Assembly: GCA_040216765.1 (NCBI GenBank) | Contig: JAVJON010000007.1 | Span: 186,001-250,000, forward strand | From: Marinibaculum sp040216765 | Lineage (GTDB): Bacteria > Pseudomonadota > Alphaproteobacteria > Ferrovibrionales > Ferrovibrionaceae | DNA: 64,000 nucleotides | Direction: 5' to 3' | Part shown: positions 1-8,168 of the stretch, in pieces | How positions within the stretch are numbered: the first letter of the stretch is position 1 | Layout: each line of letters opens with the position of its first letter | Notes under the pieces: generated by a model | What the model saw: the letters and a program-made list of their open reading frames with translations, nothing else | Database searches by the model: none | Told to the model about the DNA's origin: nothing | Translations under genes and position numbers: made by a program

Positions 1-1
1 A

Positions 2-286
2 GTGTCCGAGGCAATGGCCGCCACCGGCCTCACGCCGGATGACATCGACTGGATCGTCCCGCATCAGGCCAACCGGCGGATCATCGACGCCACCGCACGC
101 AAGCTGAACATCGATCCGGACAGGGTTGTGCTGACCGTGGATCGTCACGGCAATACCTCTGCCGCCTCCGTGCCGCTCGCCCTGAACGAGGCAGTGAAGG
201 ACGGCCGCATCCAGCCCGGCCATCTGGTCCTGATGGAGGCGATGGGCGGAGGCTTTACCTGGGGCAGCGCGCTGGCGCGCTGGTAG
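2..286 (+). CDS. fabH: 3-oxoacyl-ACP synthase III (FabH), C-terminal part
   Basis: This is the last 94 residues of the condensing enzyme that starts type II fatty acid synthesis by joining acetyl-CoA to malonyl-ACP in the cytoplasm. The fragment carries the VPHQAN motif with the catalytic His, and the downstream RHGNTSAAS motif with the catalytic Asn, then the usual GGGFTWGS ending. The 5' part, with the active-site Cys, lies outside the window. The gene reads towards ihfA, as is common in alphaproteobacteria (plsX-fabH-ihfA-merR). Identification is firm; the true start cannot be seen. Confidence 0.95.
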   Translation: MSEAMAATGLTPDDIDWIVPHQANRRIIDATARKLNIDPDRVVLTVDRHGNTSAASVPLALNEAVKDGRIQPGHLVLMEAMGGGFTWGSALARW

Positions 287-464
287 CCCGGAGTCGCAGA
301 CGGAGTCGGGCTGGAGTCGCGGTTTTCGCGGAGATCCGGCAATGGCGGCGGGACTGGCCGGCTGGCCATCGTCATGCGGCTTTGGCAGATCCTTTCGGAT
401 TGCGCGGCACCTGTCCCGCAAATGTCGCAGCAAGATATAAAGATCTTCACCTATCTCTCTGATA

Positions 465-493
465 TTGACGGGTTTCTCGCCCGGAAGTAGGGT
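465..493 (+). promoter_or_regulatory. possible sigma70-type promoter for ihfA
   Basis: TTGACG at 465-470 is followed after 17 bases by TAGGGT at 488-493. It sits in the 265-bp gap between fabH and ihfA, about 60 bp before the ihfA start. The -35 is close to consensus and the -10 is weak, so this is a candidate only. The region just upstream (430-465) is more AT-rich than its surroundings. Confidence 0.35.
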
Positions 494-551
494 CAGTCTT
501 CCGGTTGAGTAGCGGCCCAGCCGCTCGGCCTGGACGATGGGGTGAGATGGG

Positions 552-893
552 ATGCCGGGCACGGTCACACGCGCGCAGCTGAGCGAGGCTGTCTACCAGG
601 AGGTCGGCCTCTCCCGAAACGAATCGGCAGAGCTGGTCGAGAACGTCCTGGACGAGATCGTGGACAGCCTGGTTCGCGGCGACACCGTCAAGATTTCCTC
701 GTTCGGAAGCTTTCAGGTGCGGGCCAAGGGCGGGCGTGTCGGCCGCAATCCCAAGACCGGCGAAGAGGTGCCGATATCGCCGCGCCGGGTCCTGGTGTTC
801 CGGGCGAGCCAGGTGCTGAAGGACCGGATCAACGATGCCCTGACCCATGCGGCAGCGGCCCTGCGGCCCGGCGATGGGGGCGGCAGGAGTTGA
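552..893 (+). CDS. ihfA: integration host factor subunit alpha
   Basis: Alpha subunit of the heterodimeric nucleoid protein IHF, which bends DNA sharply at specific sites and supports transcription, replication and recombination. The 113-residue product has the whole DNABII fold. Helical body motifs lie in about residues 5-45 (LSEAVYQEVGLSRNE), KISSFGSFQVR follows, and the DNA-intercalating beta-arm GRNPKTGEEVPI is at about 63-74. It is slightly longer than typical IhfA (about 100 residues) because of an Ala/Gly-rich tail. The stop codon overlaps the proposed TTG start of the merR-like gene, a conserved arrangement suggesting cotranscription. Confidence 0.96.
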   Translation: MPGTVTRAQLSEAVYQEVGLSRNESAELVENVLDEIVDSLVRGDTVKISSFGSFQVRAKGGRVGRNPKTGEEVPISPRRVLVFRASQVLKDRINDALTHAAAALRPGDGGGRS

Positions 894-1792
894 CCGGCAC
901 GCTGACCGGGAACACAGCCGGAACCACGCAAGGGGGACGCACCATCCAGGATCGTGGGGCCCAGGATCGCTCGGCCCAGGATCGCTCGACCCAGGATCGC
1001 TCGACGCTGGCCGGGCGGCGGCCGGTCGGGCGCGACCCCGATGGCGCTCGCCGCGGCGAGAAGTCGCCGCAGGCCTTCCGGACGATCTCGGAGGTGGCGC
1101 AGGACCTGGAGGTTCCGCCACACGTCCTGCGCTTCTGGGAAACCAAGTTCAGCCAGGTCCGGCCGCTGAAGCGCGGCGGCGGGCGGCGCTATTACCGCCC
1201 CGAGGATGTCGACCTGCTTCGGCGCATCCGCGCGTTGCTGTATCGCGAAGGCTATACCATCAAAGGGGTCCAGCGCGTGCTGCGCGAGGGCGGGAGCCAG
1301 GCGGCAGATGCCGCCGGCGGCCGCGGTGGCACCGCTGTCGAGACGGCGCCGCCAGCGGCGGGCGGGGCGGCGGAGTCCGCCGCGTCGCATCCGCATCCCC
1401 GGACGGCGGGCGCCGATACGGTGGCCGGGATCCCCGACGAAGCGGATCACGCCTTGCCCGGCCAGGCAGCTGCCGGGCCGGGTCCCGGCCTGTCGCAGCG
1501 GGCGGCACCGGACGGGGGCGCGGATCCACCACCTCCGGCTGTGGCCGGCGTGCCGGCCGGAGACAGTCCCGGCGGTGTACCGGCGGATGTCCGCGGCACC
1601 GGTTCCGGCGGGCAGGCGGCGCTCTCCGCGGCAGCCGCCTCCGCACGCACGGAGGCTTCGGCCAGCGTCGATCAGGGTGCCGCGTCTGCTGCGCACGAGC
1701 AGGATTGGCGGCAACGCCTCGGCAAGGTGCTGATCGATCTGCGGACAGTCCGGGAAGTGCTGCAGCGGGAGCTTGACGACCCCGCATCATGA
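890..1792 (+). CDS. MerR-family transcriptional regulator
   Basis: DNA-binding regulator of the MerR superfamily. The winged helix-turn-helix begins about 65 residues in: FRTISEVAQDLEVPPHVLRFWE, then GGRRYYRPEDVDLLRRI and EGYTIKGVQRVL, which together match the MerR signature. A long low-complexity Ala/Gly/Pro linker follows. The C-terminal segment (DWRQRLGKVLIDLRTVREVLQ) looks like a short coiled coil. No metal-binding Cys set is seen, so the inducer is unknown. The start is uncertain: TTG at 890 overlaps the ihfA stop, but the AGGAG directly before it leaves no spacing; the frame is open further upstream. A pentapeptide repeat (QDRSx) lies before the HTH. The ihfA-merR pairing is widespread in alphaproteobacteria. 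Confidence 0.85.
   Translation: MTGTLTGNTAGTTQGGRTIQDRGAQDRSAQDRSTQDRSTLAGRRPVGRDPDGARRGEKSPQAFRTISEVAQDLEVPPHVLRFWETKFSQVRPLKRGGGRRYYRPEDVDLLRRIRALLYREGYTIKGVQRVLREGGSQAADAAGGRGGTAVETAPPAAGGAAESAASHPHPRTAGADTVAGIPDEADHALPGQAAAGPGPGLSQRAAPDGGADPPPPAVAGVPAGDSPGGVPADVRGTGSGGQAALSAAAASARTEASASVDQGAASAAHEQDWRQRLGKVLIDLRTVREVLQRELDDPAS
944..1003 (+). repeat. four 15-bp tandem repeats in the merR-like 5' region
   Basis: Four adjacent 15-bp units at 944-958, 959-973, 974-988 and 989-1003 share the core CCAGGATCG. The last three are nearly identical (gcccaggatcgctcg type). They are in frame and encode IQDRG, AQDRS, AQDRS and TQDRS. They lie in the unstructured N-terminal extension ahead of the helix-turn-helix, so copy number could vary without breaking the reading frame. 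Confidence 0.9.
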
Positions 1793-1874
1793 AGCGACGG
1801 ACTGCGGTCCGGGACGGCGGCACAGCCGTCCGGAACGGCAGGACCCGGGAAATGCCATCGGGTGCAGGGAACAA

Positions 1875-1903
1875 TTGCAGCGGCCAGATGCCATGGCTAT
1901 AGT
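1875..1903 (+). promoter_or_regulatory. probable sigma70-type promoter for tRNA-Pro
   Basis: TTGCAG (1875-1880), a 17-base spacer, then TATAGT (1898-1903) give a good sigma70-like promoter. Initiation would fall near 1910, about 55 bp before the mature tRNA 5' end, leaving a short leader to be removed by RNase P. Confidence 0.6.
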
Positions 1904-1964
1904 CCCGCGCTCCGAAGCCGGGGTCAGCGCAGGCAACCTGCCTGCGCAATCCCGCGGCGCGGTG

Positions 1965-2041
1965 CGGAGCGTAGCGCAGCCTGGTAGCGCGCTTGTCTGG
2001 GGGACAAGAGGTCGTGGGTTCGAATCCCGCCGCTCCGACCA
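1965..2041 (+). tRNA. tRNA-Pro (anticodon GGG)
   Basis: A 77-nt cloverleaf with encoded CCA. The acceptor stem pairs CGGAGCG with CGCTCCG. The D arm carries AGCCTGGTAGC. The anticodon stem is CTTGT/ACAAG with loop CTGGGGG (1997-2003), so the anticodon GGG is at 1999-2001 and reads CCC and CCU. The T arm contains GGTTCGAATCC, and CCA ends at 2041. Confidence 0.97.
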
Positions 2042-2384
2042 ACCGCTCACGGCTCCGGCCGATGCGCGGAGGGCAGTTCCGCAAGGCCCGGTCCGGCGCG
2101 TCCGGGCGTCCTGCCGCCATATCGTCGCGACCCGCCTTGAGGCGAGCCGCATGGACGCGAGCCGCATGGACGCGGTCCTGGGGGCGGCGATCGCAACGAA
2201 ACCCGGCCGCCCATCCGAAAGTGGCATTGCCGCCGCCGGGCAGACATGCATCCTGGACCCTGGCCGTGCCTGCTGGCGACCGGATCTCCGGAACGCCGGC
2301 GCCCATGCGGCATGCGGGCCCGGGGCGAACGTCCCCTGATGTCGGACGACCGTGTCGCAGTCCCGGGCGGCGTGTGGAGGACCC
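2042..2384. other. non-coding stretch after tRNA-Pro
   Basis: 343 bp with no gene I can support. It contains one exact tandem duplication of a 15-mer, GCGAGCCGCATGGAC, at 2142-2156 and 2157-2171. The end holds the ribosome-binding site of the next gene (GGAGG at 2376-2380). No convincing terminator was found after the tRNA. Confidence 0.5.
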
Positions 2385-4292
2385 ATGAGCAGTTTCGAAG
2401 AGCTTCAGAAGCGCGTCGAGTCGGCTGAGCGGCAGTTCGCGGCAATGTCCCGGCAGCGCCGGGACTATGGCCAGCGCCTGATCGACATGATCTCCATGCA
2501 CGAGCGCAACCTGGCGGACAGCGACGGCAGGCTCGCGAGCCTGCGTGCGGAGGCCGAGGAGGCGAAGGCCCTGGCGGCGGAACGCGGGCGCGAACTGGGC
2601 AAGGTGCAGGGCGAGAACGAACAGCTGCGGCACATGCTGCATGCGCTGTTGACCGCGATCGAGCGCGGGCGCTCGAACGAGTTCGAGGAGACCATGCTCG
2701 AACTCGACCAGCGAATCAGCGCCATGGTCGCGGCCAGCGGCGATGCCGGGCCGCCATCGGCGGAGGAAGTGAGCCAGGCCCCCGAGATCTGGTCGCGCCC
2801 GATGACGGATGACGACGGCGATGGCGACCGGGAAGAGACCCCGGAGGCGCCGGGCTGGCAGGGCATTCCGGCGAGCGACCAGCAGGCGCCCCCCAATCCC
2901 TACAAGACGGCGGATCGCGAACGGCAGGTCGCGGCGGAGGCGCCGCCGGCGGTGGCCGACGACGAAGGGCCCGGGGGCGATCCGGGATGGCCTGACGCCG
3001 ACGCCGAGGAGCAGGCGGCCGGCGCCGAGCCCGAAGCGCTCGCACCGTCGCCGGAGGAGGACCTGGCGGAGGACGGGTCCGACGGCGGCACCCTGTACGA
3101 TGGCCTCCGCCCGGCAGACGCCTCGGCCGCAGCGGAGGAGGCCGACGACTGGGACGGCGCCGGCCCGGTTGGGGACCGGCCCCCGACCCTGGAGGAGGTC
3201 CTGGAATTTGCCGAGGCCTCGGCACAGGACGAGGCTTCCGCCGAGTCCGGCGAAGACGAATCCGCGCCGGACGACGATGACAGGCTGTCCGCCGGCGACA
3301 TGGCGCGACTGACCAGGATGCTGGAGCAGTCGCTGGCTGCCGGCGACGACGAGGGCGCCGGCGAAGCGGCGGACCTGGCGCGCGAAGCACTGGACGACGG
3401 GGCCTCGGCCCTCATGCAGGCGCCGATTTCCGAGATTGCGGACCGTATCAGGGCCGAACACCGGGACGGCGAACCGGCCGGCAGCCGGCTGCAGGACGAC
3501 GAGGACGAAGAAGGCTTCGAACTGCTGGACGAGGCTGAACTGGAAAAGACCTTCGCGCAGATGTCGGACCGGCTGTTCTCCGAGGATGAATATGAAGAGA
3601 CCGGCTTCGTGCCGGCGGAGGCGCGTCGCGACGACGACGATTCGGAGCCCGACGATGAGGCCGCGCTGGAAAGCGCATTCGACCTGAGCGACCTGGATCT
3701 GGGCGGCGAGATCGACGGCCCGCCGGAGGCGGAACTGGAGACCGGATCGGACGGGGATCCGGAGACGGGGCGCTATGCCCCGGACGCAGGCGACACGGAC
3801 CCGTTTTCCGACGCGGAAACCCGTTCCGGCGGCGACGAAAGCGGTGCTGTCGAGGCGGCGGAGGAGGCCGAGCTGGCGCGCTGGCAGGCGGAGGTGCTGG
3901 GGCGGGTCGCGGCGGAGAGCGGGGATGCCCCTGCGGCAGGACAGGCGCCGCCGCGCGATGCACCGTCATCGGCACAGGCCGCGGCTCCCGATCGCGATGC
4001 CCGCGGCGGCGGCGACGGCCGGACGCGCGACGATGACGATGACGACGATGCCCTTGCGGAACTGGATGCGATCCTGGCGGAGGAAGACCGCGCCTTCGAG
4101 ACCGACCGCAACGTCGCTCCCGCCGACCCGGAAGCCGAATGGGAACGGCCAGCGGCGGGCGCAGGCGATGGTGCGCCCCGGCGCAGCCTCGCGCCCGCCC
4201 TGCGCGACAGCCTGGACGACGCGACACGGGCCGAGATCCTGGCCCGTGTGCGGCAGAGCCATACCGGCAGCCGCGGCGACCAGGACGACTGA
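2385..4292 (+). CDS. large acidic coiled-coil/disordered protein of unknown function
   Basis: I do not recognise this 635-residue protein. About residues 3-115 are rich in Glu, Gln, Arg and Leu with heptad-like spacing (FEELQKRVESAERQF, AEEAKALAAERGRELGK, NEQLRHMLHALLTAIE), predicting a coiled coil. About residues 125-600 are strongly acidic and low complexity, with Asp/Glu runs including seven Asp in a row near the end and interspersed helical patches such as LLDEAELEKTFAQMSDRLF. The tail (LRDSLDDATRAEILARVRQ) is a possible amphipathic helix. No signal peptide or membrane segment is visible. ATG 2385 follows GGAGG with short spacing. It lies between tRNA-Pro and ctaA in the same orientation; a scaffolding or adaptor role would be a guess. 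Confidence 0.75.
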   Translation: MSSFEELQKRVESAERQFAAMSRQRRDYGQRLIDMISMHERNLADSDGRLASLRAEAEEAKALAAERGRELGKVQGENEQLRHMLHALLTAIERGRSNEFEETMLELDQRISAMVAASGDAGPPSAEEVSQAPEIWSRPMTDDDGDGDREETPEAPGWQGIPASDQQAPPNPYKTADRERQVAAEAPPAVADDEGPGGDPGWPDADAEEQAAGAEPEALAPSPEEDLAEDGSDGGTLYDGLRPADASAAAEEADDWDGAGPVGDRPPTLEEVLEFAEASAQDEASAESGEDESAPDDDDRLSAGDMARLTRMLEQSLAAGDDEGAGEAADLAREALDDGASALMQAPISEIADRIRAEHRDGEPAGSRLQDDEDEEGFELLDEAELEKTFAQMSDRLFSEDEYEETGFVPAEARRDDDDSEPDDEAALESAFDLSDLDLGGEIDGPPEAELETGSDGDPETGRYAPDAGDTDPFSDAETRSGGDESGAVEAAEEAELARWQAEVLGRVAAESGDAPAAGQAPPRDAPSSAQAAAPDRDARGGGDGRTRDDDDDDDALAELDAILAEEDRAFETDRNVAPADPEAEWERPAAGAGDGAPRRSLAPALRDSLDDATRAEILARVRQSHTGSRGDQDD

Positions 4293-4420
4293 CACCCTGC
4301 GACCTCGCGTCCACTGGCACGATGCGGTTCCGGGCCTAGCTTCCGGGCAGGTGGCCGGGCGCATGCCGGGCCGACCCCGCATGCGTGGTCGTCCGCGCAT
4401 GCGGCCAGGAAGTGAGAGGG

Positions 4421-5551
4421 ATGGCAATGCGCCAATCGGTTCCGCCGGCCGGCCAGTTGCGGGCAATCGGCATCTGGCTGCTGGCTGTCGCCGGGCTGGT
4501 CTTCGTGATGATCGTCCTGGGCGGCGTCACGCGCCTGACCGAATCCGGCCTGTCCATGGTGGAATGGCGCCCCGTCACCGGATGGCTGCCGCCGCTGAGC
4601 ATGGAAGGCTGGGAGCGTGCCTTTGCCGCGTACAAGGCGTTCCCGGAATACCAGAAGGTCAATGCCGGCATGAGCCTGTCGGCGTTCCAGACGATCTACT
4701 GGTTCGAGTACAGCCACCGGCTGCTGGGACGGTTCATCGGCCTCGCCTTCGCCGTGCCGTTCCTGGTCTTCCTGCTGCGCCGTGCCGTTCCGGGCTGGCT
4801 GGTGCCGCGCCTGGCCGGCCTGCTGCTGCTGGGCGGCCTGCAGGGTGCCGTCGGCTGGTTCATGGTGCAGAGCGGCCTGGTCGACCGGCCTGACGTCAGC
4901 CAGTACCGCCTGGCGATGCATCTGGGGCTGGCCTTCCTGATCTTCGGGGCCCTGCTCTGGACCGCCCTGTCCTGCCTGCGGCCTCCGGCGCAGCGGCCGA
5001 TGGCGGAGCTGCAGCCGCGCGGGCCGGTCGTCCTCGCCGCCGCCCTGCTGGCCCTGGTCTTCCTGCAGGTGCTGGCCGGGGCGCTGGTGGCGGGCCTGAA
5101 TGCCGGCATGACCTACAATACCTGGCCGCTGATGGACGGCAGGCTGATCCCTGCAGGCCTCGGCCTTCTTTCGCCGTGGTGGCTGAACCTGTTCGAGACC
5201 GTCACCACCGTGCAGTTCCAGCATCGCTGCCTCGGCTATCTGATCCTCCTCGGCGCGGCCCTTCTCTGGCTGCAGGCGCTGCGCATCCGACGCCGCGGCG
5301 GCACGGTGGCGGGCGGTGCCGGCCTTGTCCTTGTCGCCGTGATTCTCCAGATTCTGATCGGCATCGTCACGCTCCTCCTGGTCGTCCCGGTGCCGGTGGC
5401 GGCGGTGCACCAGGCCGGTGCCGTCGCGGTTGTGGCGCTTCTGGTCGGCCACCTGCATGATCTGGTCCATCCGGCGGCCGCGGCGGCGCCGCTGCCGGCC
5501 AGCGGCAGGGCGCCGCACGGAAGCAAGGCGGAGGCACCAGCCGATGGATGA
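4421..5551 (+). CDS. ctaA: heme A synthase (COX15/CtaA family)
   Basis: Inner-membrane enzyme that oxidises the C8 methyl of heme O to the formyl group of heme A, needed for aa3-type cytochrome oxidase. The 376-residue product has about eight membrane segments in two related halves. Heme-ligand histidines sit in the expected motifs: EYSHRLLGR, RLAMHLGLAF, QFQHRCLGY and AAVHQAGA. LGGVTRLTESGLSMVEW near the N terminus is typical of the proteobacterial type. The start may be ATG 4421 or ATG 4427; the latter has better spacing from GAGAGGG. The stop overlaps the start of the next small gene by 8 bp. Confidence 0.95.
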   Translation: MAMRQSVPPAGQLRAIGIWLLAVAGLVFVMIVLGGVTRLTESGLSMVEWRPVTGWLPPLSMEGWERAFAAYKAFPEYQKVNAGMSLSAFQTIYWFEYSHRLLGRFIGLAFAVPFLVFLLRRAVPGWLVPRLAGLLLLGGLQGAVGWFMVQSGLVDRPDVSQYRLAMHLGLAFLIFGALLWTALSCLRPPAQRPMAELQPRGPVVLAAALLALVFLQVLAGALVAGLNAGMTYNTWPLMDGRLIPAGLGLLSPWWLNLFETVTTVQFQHRCLGYLILLGAALLWLQALRIRRRGGTVAGGAGLVLVAVILQILIGIVTLLLVVPVPVAAVHQAGAVAVVALLVGHLHDLVHPAAAAAPLPASGRAPHGSKAEAPADG

Positions 5552-5852
5552 CAGCAAGGGCGTTCCGGCGGACGACGAGCAACTGGAGCTGCGCGCCAGG
5601 AAGCATGTCGCGGCGCTGCGCGGCTTCTATGTGCATGCCGCGATGTACCTCGCGGTCAATCTCGGCCTGCTCTGCATCAACCTGCTGTCGTCGCCGGACC
5701 GGCTGTGGTTCTACTGGCCGCTGCTGGGGTGGGGCGTCGGGCTCGCCGCCCATGCCTTGCGCGTCTTCGCGGTGCCGGGTTTCGACAGCGACTGGGAAGA
5801 GCGCAAGGTGGCCGAGTACAAGAACCGGGAACGCAATCGCGACCATCGCTGA
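5544..5852 (+). CDS. small 2TM-domain membrane protein
   Basis: A 102-residue protein with the pattern of the 2TM domain family (PF13239-like). A charged N-terminal helix (ELRARKHVAALRGFYVHAAMYL) is followed by two membrane segments (about residues 30-49 and 57-75) joined by a short loop with DRLWFYWP, then a charged C-terminal tail (DWEERKVAEYKNRERNR). Such domains occur alone or next to histidine kinases; the function here is unknown. The start overlaps the ctaA stop by 8 bp and has GGAGG nine bases upstream, so it is probably translationally coupled to ctaA. Confidence 0.85.
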   Translation: MDDSKGVPADDEQLELRARKHVAALRGFYVHAAMYLAVNLGLLCINLLSSPDRLWFYWPLLGWGVGLAAHALRVFAVPGFDSDWEERKVAEYKNRERNRDHR

Positions 5853-5895
5853 GCCGGCGCCCGCGCCCGCCGATCCGATTCTGGGGGACAGGCCG

Positions 5896-6231
5896 ATGAC
5901 CGCCGTACTGCTTTATGTCACCACGGACTCGGTGGCCGAGGCCGAGGCGATCGGCCGCGCCCTGGTGGAGGCGCGGCTTGCCGCCTGCGCCAACATCCTG
6001 CCCGGCATGCGGTCCGTCTTCCGCTGGGAAGGGGAGGTGCAGACCGGCGCGGAATGCGTCCTGATCCTGAAGACACAGCCCGCCCTGGCGGCGCGTGCGA
6101 CCGCGGCGGTCGTCGCGGCGCATTCCTACGACTGCCCCTGCGTGCTGCAGCTGCCGGTGCAGGGCGGCAACCCGGCCTTTCTCGACTGGATCGCGGCGGA
6201 GACCGCGGAAAGCGGGGCCGGGCGCGGCTGA
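5896..6231 (+). CDS. cutA: divalent-cation tolerance protein CutA
   Basis: 111-residue CutA1 protein, a small ferredoxin-like fold that forms very stable trimers and has been linked to copper tolerance, although its exact role is unsettled. Family features are the early VTTDSVAEAEAIGRALVEARLAAC segment, the NILPGMRSVFRWEGEV strand pair, ECVLILKT, and AAHSYDCPCVLQLPV with the conserved HSYDCP motif. It follows the 2TM gene by 43 bp and probably ends this operon, since the next gene converges. Confidence 0.95.
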   Translation: MTAVLLYVTTDSVAEAEAIGRALVEARLAACANILPGMRSVFRWEGEVQTGAECVLILKTQPALAARATAAVVAAHSYDCPCVLQLPVQGGNPAFLDWIAAETAESGAGRG

Positions 6232-6240
6232 GGCGCCACA

Positions 6241-6260
6241 CCCGGCCCGCCGGGCTTTCG
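6241..6260. terminator. weak stem-loop between convergent cutA and metY
   Basis: CCCGG/CCGGG (6241-6245 and 6250-6254) forms a 5-bp stem with loop CCCG, followed by CTTTC. It lies in the 39-bp gap between two convergent stop codons, so it might terminate cutA transcripts. The stem is short and the T-tract poor. Confidence 0.3.
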
Positions 6261-6270
6261 GGGCAGCGAT

Positions 6271-7551
6271 TCAGGTCTGGGCGAGGGCCTGGTCCAGGTC
6301 CGCTTTCAGGTCCGCGGCGGTCTCCAGGCCGATCGACAGGCGCACCACGTCCGGTCCGGCGCCCGCGGCCTCCAGCTGCTCGGCGGAAAGCTGCCGGTGG
6401 GTGGTGGAGGCCGGATGGATGATCAGGCTGCGGGTATCGCCGATATTCGCCAGGTGCGAGAAGATCTCGACCGACTCCACCAGCTTGACCCCGGCGTCAT
6501 AGCCGCCCTTGACCCCGAACGTGAACACGGAGCCGGCGCCGTTGGGCAGGTATTTCTGCTGCAGGGCGTGGTACCGGTCGTCCGGCAGCCCGGCATAGGA
6601 GACCCACTCCACCTTCGGATGCGACTTCAGGAACTGCGCCACCGCCATGGCATTGCTGCAGTGCCGCTCCATGCGCAGCGGCAGGGTCTCGATCCCGGTG
6701 ATGATCAGGAAGGCGTTGAACGGCGAGATCGCCGGGCCCAGGTCGCGCAGCCCGACCGCGCGGCAGGCGATCGCGAAGCCCATATTGCCGAAGGTCTCCC
6801 AGAAGCGCAGGCCGTGATAGCTGGGCTGGGGCTCCGTCATGTGCGGGAACTTGTCGGTGGCGCCCCAGTCGAAATTGCCGCCGTCGACAATGACGCCGCC
6901 GACGGAATTGCCGTGCCCGCCCAGGAACTTGGTGGCGGAATGCACGACGATATGGGCGCCATGCTCGAACGGCCGGCAGAGCGCGGGGCTCGCCAGCGTG
7001 TTGTCGACCACCAGCGGGATCTTGTGCTCGTTGGCGATCTTCGCCAGCGCCGCCAGGTCGGTCACCACGCCGCCGGGATTGGCCAGGCTCTCCACGAAGA
7101 TCGCCCGGGTGCGGTCGTCGATCTGCGCCGCGACGGCCGCGTGATCGTCGGCATCGGCGAAGCGGGCATGCCAGTCCATCCGCTTGAAGCTCTGCGAGAA
7201 CTGCGTGATCGAGCCGCCATAGAGCCGGGTCGACGCCACGAAATTGTCGCCCGGGCTCATCAGGGTATGGAAGATCAGCAGCTGGGCGCCATGGCCGGAC
7301 GCCACCGCCAGCGCCGCGGTGCCGCCTTCCAGCGCCGCCACACGTTCCTCCAGCACCGACTGGGTCGGGTTGTTGATCCGGGTGTAGATGTTCCCGAAGG
7401 CCTGCAGGTTGAACAGCGAGGCCGCATGGTCGACATCGTCGAAGACGTAGGCGGTCGTCTGGAAGATCGGGGTGACGCGGGCACCGGTGGTGGGGTCGGG
7501 CGCGGCGCCTGCATGGATTGCCAGCGTCTCGAAGCCGGGTTTCGTGCTCAT
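6271..7551 (-). CDS. metY: O-acetylhomoserine aminocarboxypropyltransferase (sulfhydrylase)
   Basis: PLP-dependent Cys/Met-metabolism enzyme of 426 residues that makes homocysteine from O-acetylhomoserine and sulfide, the direct sulfhydrylation route to methionine. Seen in the sequence: FETLAIHAG start, YTRINNPTQSVLEERVAALEGG, ESLANPGG and the PLP lysine in HSATKFLGGHGNSVGG (Lys208). The long insertions and the FDWGATDKFP segment fit the sulfhydrylase rather than the cystathionine synthase subgroup. It is the last gene of a minus-strand set with a CoA-binding protein and an enoyl-CoA hydratase, separated from the former by 91 bp containing a GC-rich hairpin. Confidence 0.95.
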   Translation of the reverse strand: MSTKPGFETLAIHAGAAPDPTTGARVTPIFQTTAYVFDDVDHAASLFNLQAFGNIYTRINNPTQSVLEERVAALEGGTAALAVASGHGAQLLIFHTLMSPGDNFVASTRLYGGSITQFSQSFKRMDWHARFADADDHAAVAAQIDDRTRAIFVESLANPGGVVTDLAALAKIANEHKIPLVVDNTLASPALCRPFEHGAHIVVHSATKFLGGHGNSVGGVIVDGGNFDWGATDKFPHMTEPQPSYHGLRFWETFGNMGFAIACRAVGLRDLGPAISPFNAFLIITGIETLPLRMERHCSNAMAVAQFLKSHPKVEWVSYAGLPDDRYHALQQKYLPNGAGSVFTFGVKGGYDAGVKLVESVEIFSHLANIGDTRSLIIHPASTTHRQLSAEQLEAAGAGPDVVRLSIGLETAADLKADLDQALAQT

Positions 7552-7589
7552 CTGGATTTTCCTGTCGGTTGTCGGAAGGGGAGAACGGG

Positions 7590-7608
7590 CGCCGCCGGGC
7601 CGGCGGCG
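7590..7608 (-). promoter_or_regulatory. GC-rich hairpin upstream of metY
   Basis: A near-perfect palindrome (CGCCGCCGG, one base, CCGGCGGCG) lies in the 91-bp gap between the CoA-binding gene and metY. It could be an attenuator, RNA-stability element or simply GC-rich sequence. It is not followed by a T-tract on the minus strand and no S-adenosylmethionine riboswitch consensus was recognised. Confidence 0.35.
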
Positions 7609-7642
7609 TCAGGGATGTGGCGAGGTCGGGGACGTGGCGGAA

Positions 7643-8161
7643 TCAGACGCCGCGCCGTCGCTTGCTGGAAATCACGCCGGTGTTGCGGCCAAGCCAGCCG
7701 ATCTCGCCGGAAAGGCGGCCATACTCGATCTTCGGGCAGCGGTTCATGACGACCCGCAGGCCGGCCGCGCGGGCCTTGGCCGCCGCCGCGTCATGGCGCA
7801 CGCCCAACTGCATCCAGAGGATCTTCGCGCCGATGGCGATCGCCTCGTCGGCGATCGGGGGAACAGCCTCGGCATTGCGGAAACAGTCGACCATGTCGAC
7901 CTTGTCGGGGATCTCGGGCAGGGAGGCATAGACCTTCTCGCCCAGGATCTCGGCGCCTGCGGCGGCCTCCTTCGGGTTGACCGGGATCACGCGAAAGCCT
8001 TTCCCCTGCAGGTACTTCATGGCGAAGTAGCTCGGCCGGTTCCAGTTCGCCGAAGCGCCGACCATCGCGATGGTGCGGGCGTCGCGCAGCACCTGGCGGA
8101 TGAAATCGTCGCCATATGCCTCATCCGCCGGCGGCCCGGCGGCAGCCTGTTCCTCCGTCAT
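7643..8161 (-). CDS. CoA-binding (YccU/succinyl-CoA ligase-like) protein
   Basis: 172-residue Rossmann-fold protein of the CoA_binding_2 family. It shows ARTIAMVGASANWNRPSYFAMKYLQ near residue 28, then GFRVIPVNPKEAAAGAEILGEKVYASLPEIPDKVDMVDCFR, a conserved Cys in VVMNRCPKIEY, and WMQLGVRH, all typical of YccU-like proteins whose biochemical role is poorly defined. The start at 8161 lies 7 bp after the stop of the enoyl-CoA hydratase gene. Cotranscription with metY suggests, but does not prove, a link to sulfur-amino-acid metabolism. Confidence 0.9.
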   Translation of the reverse strand: MTEEQAAAGPPADEAYGDDFIRQVLRDARTIAMVGASANWNRPSYFAMKYLQGKGFRVIPVNPKEAAAGAEILGEKVYASLPEIPDKVDMVDCFRNAEAVPPIADEAIAIGAKILWMQLGVRHDAAAAKARAAGLRVVMNRCPKIEYGRLSGEIGWLGRNTGVISSKRRRGV

Positions 8162-8168
8162 CGCGGGC

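Noticed and set aside
7552..7642. SAM riboswitch ahead of metY
   Set aside because: Looked for SAM-II or SAM-I consensus in the 91-bp gap and in the operon leader; only a GC-rich hairpin is present, with no matching core.
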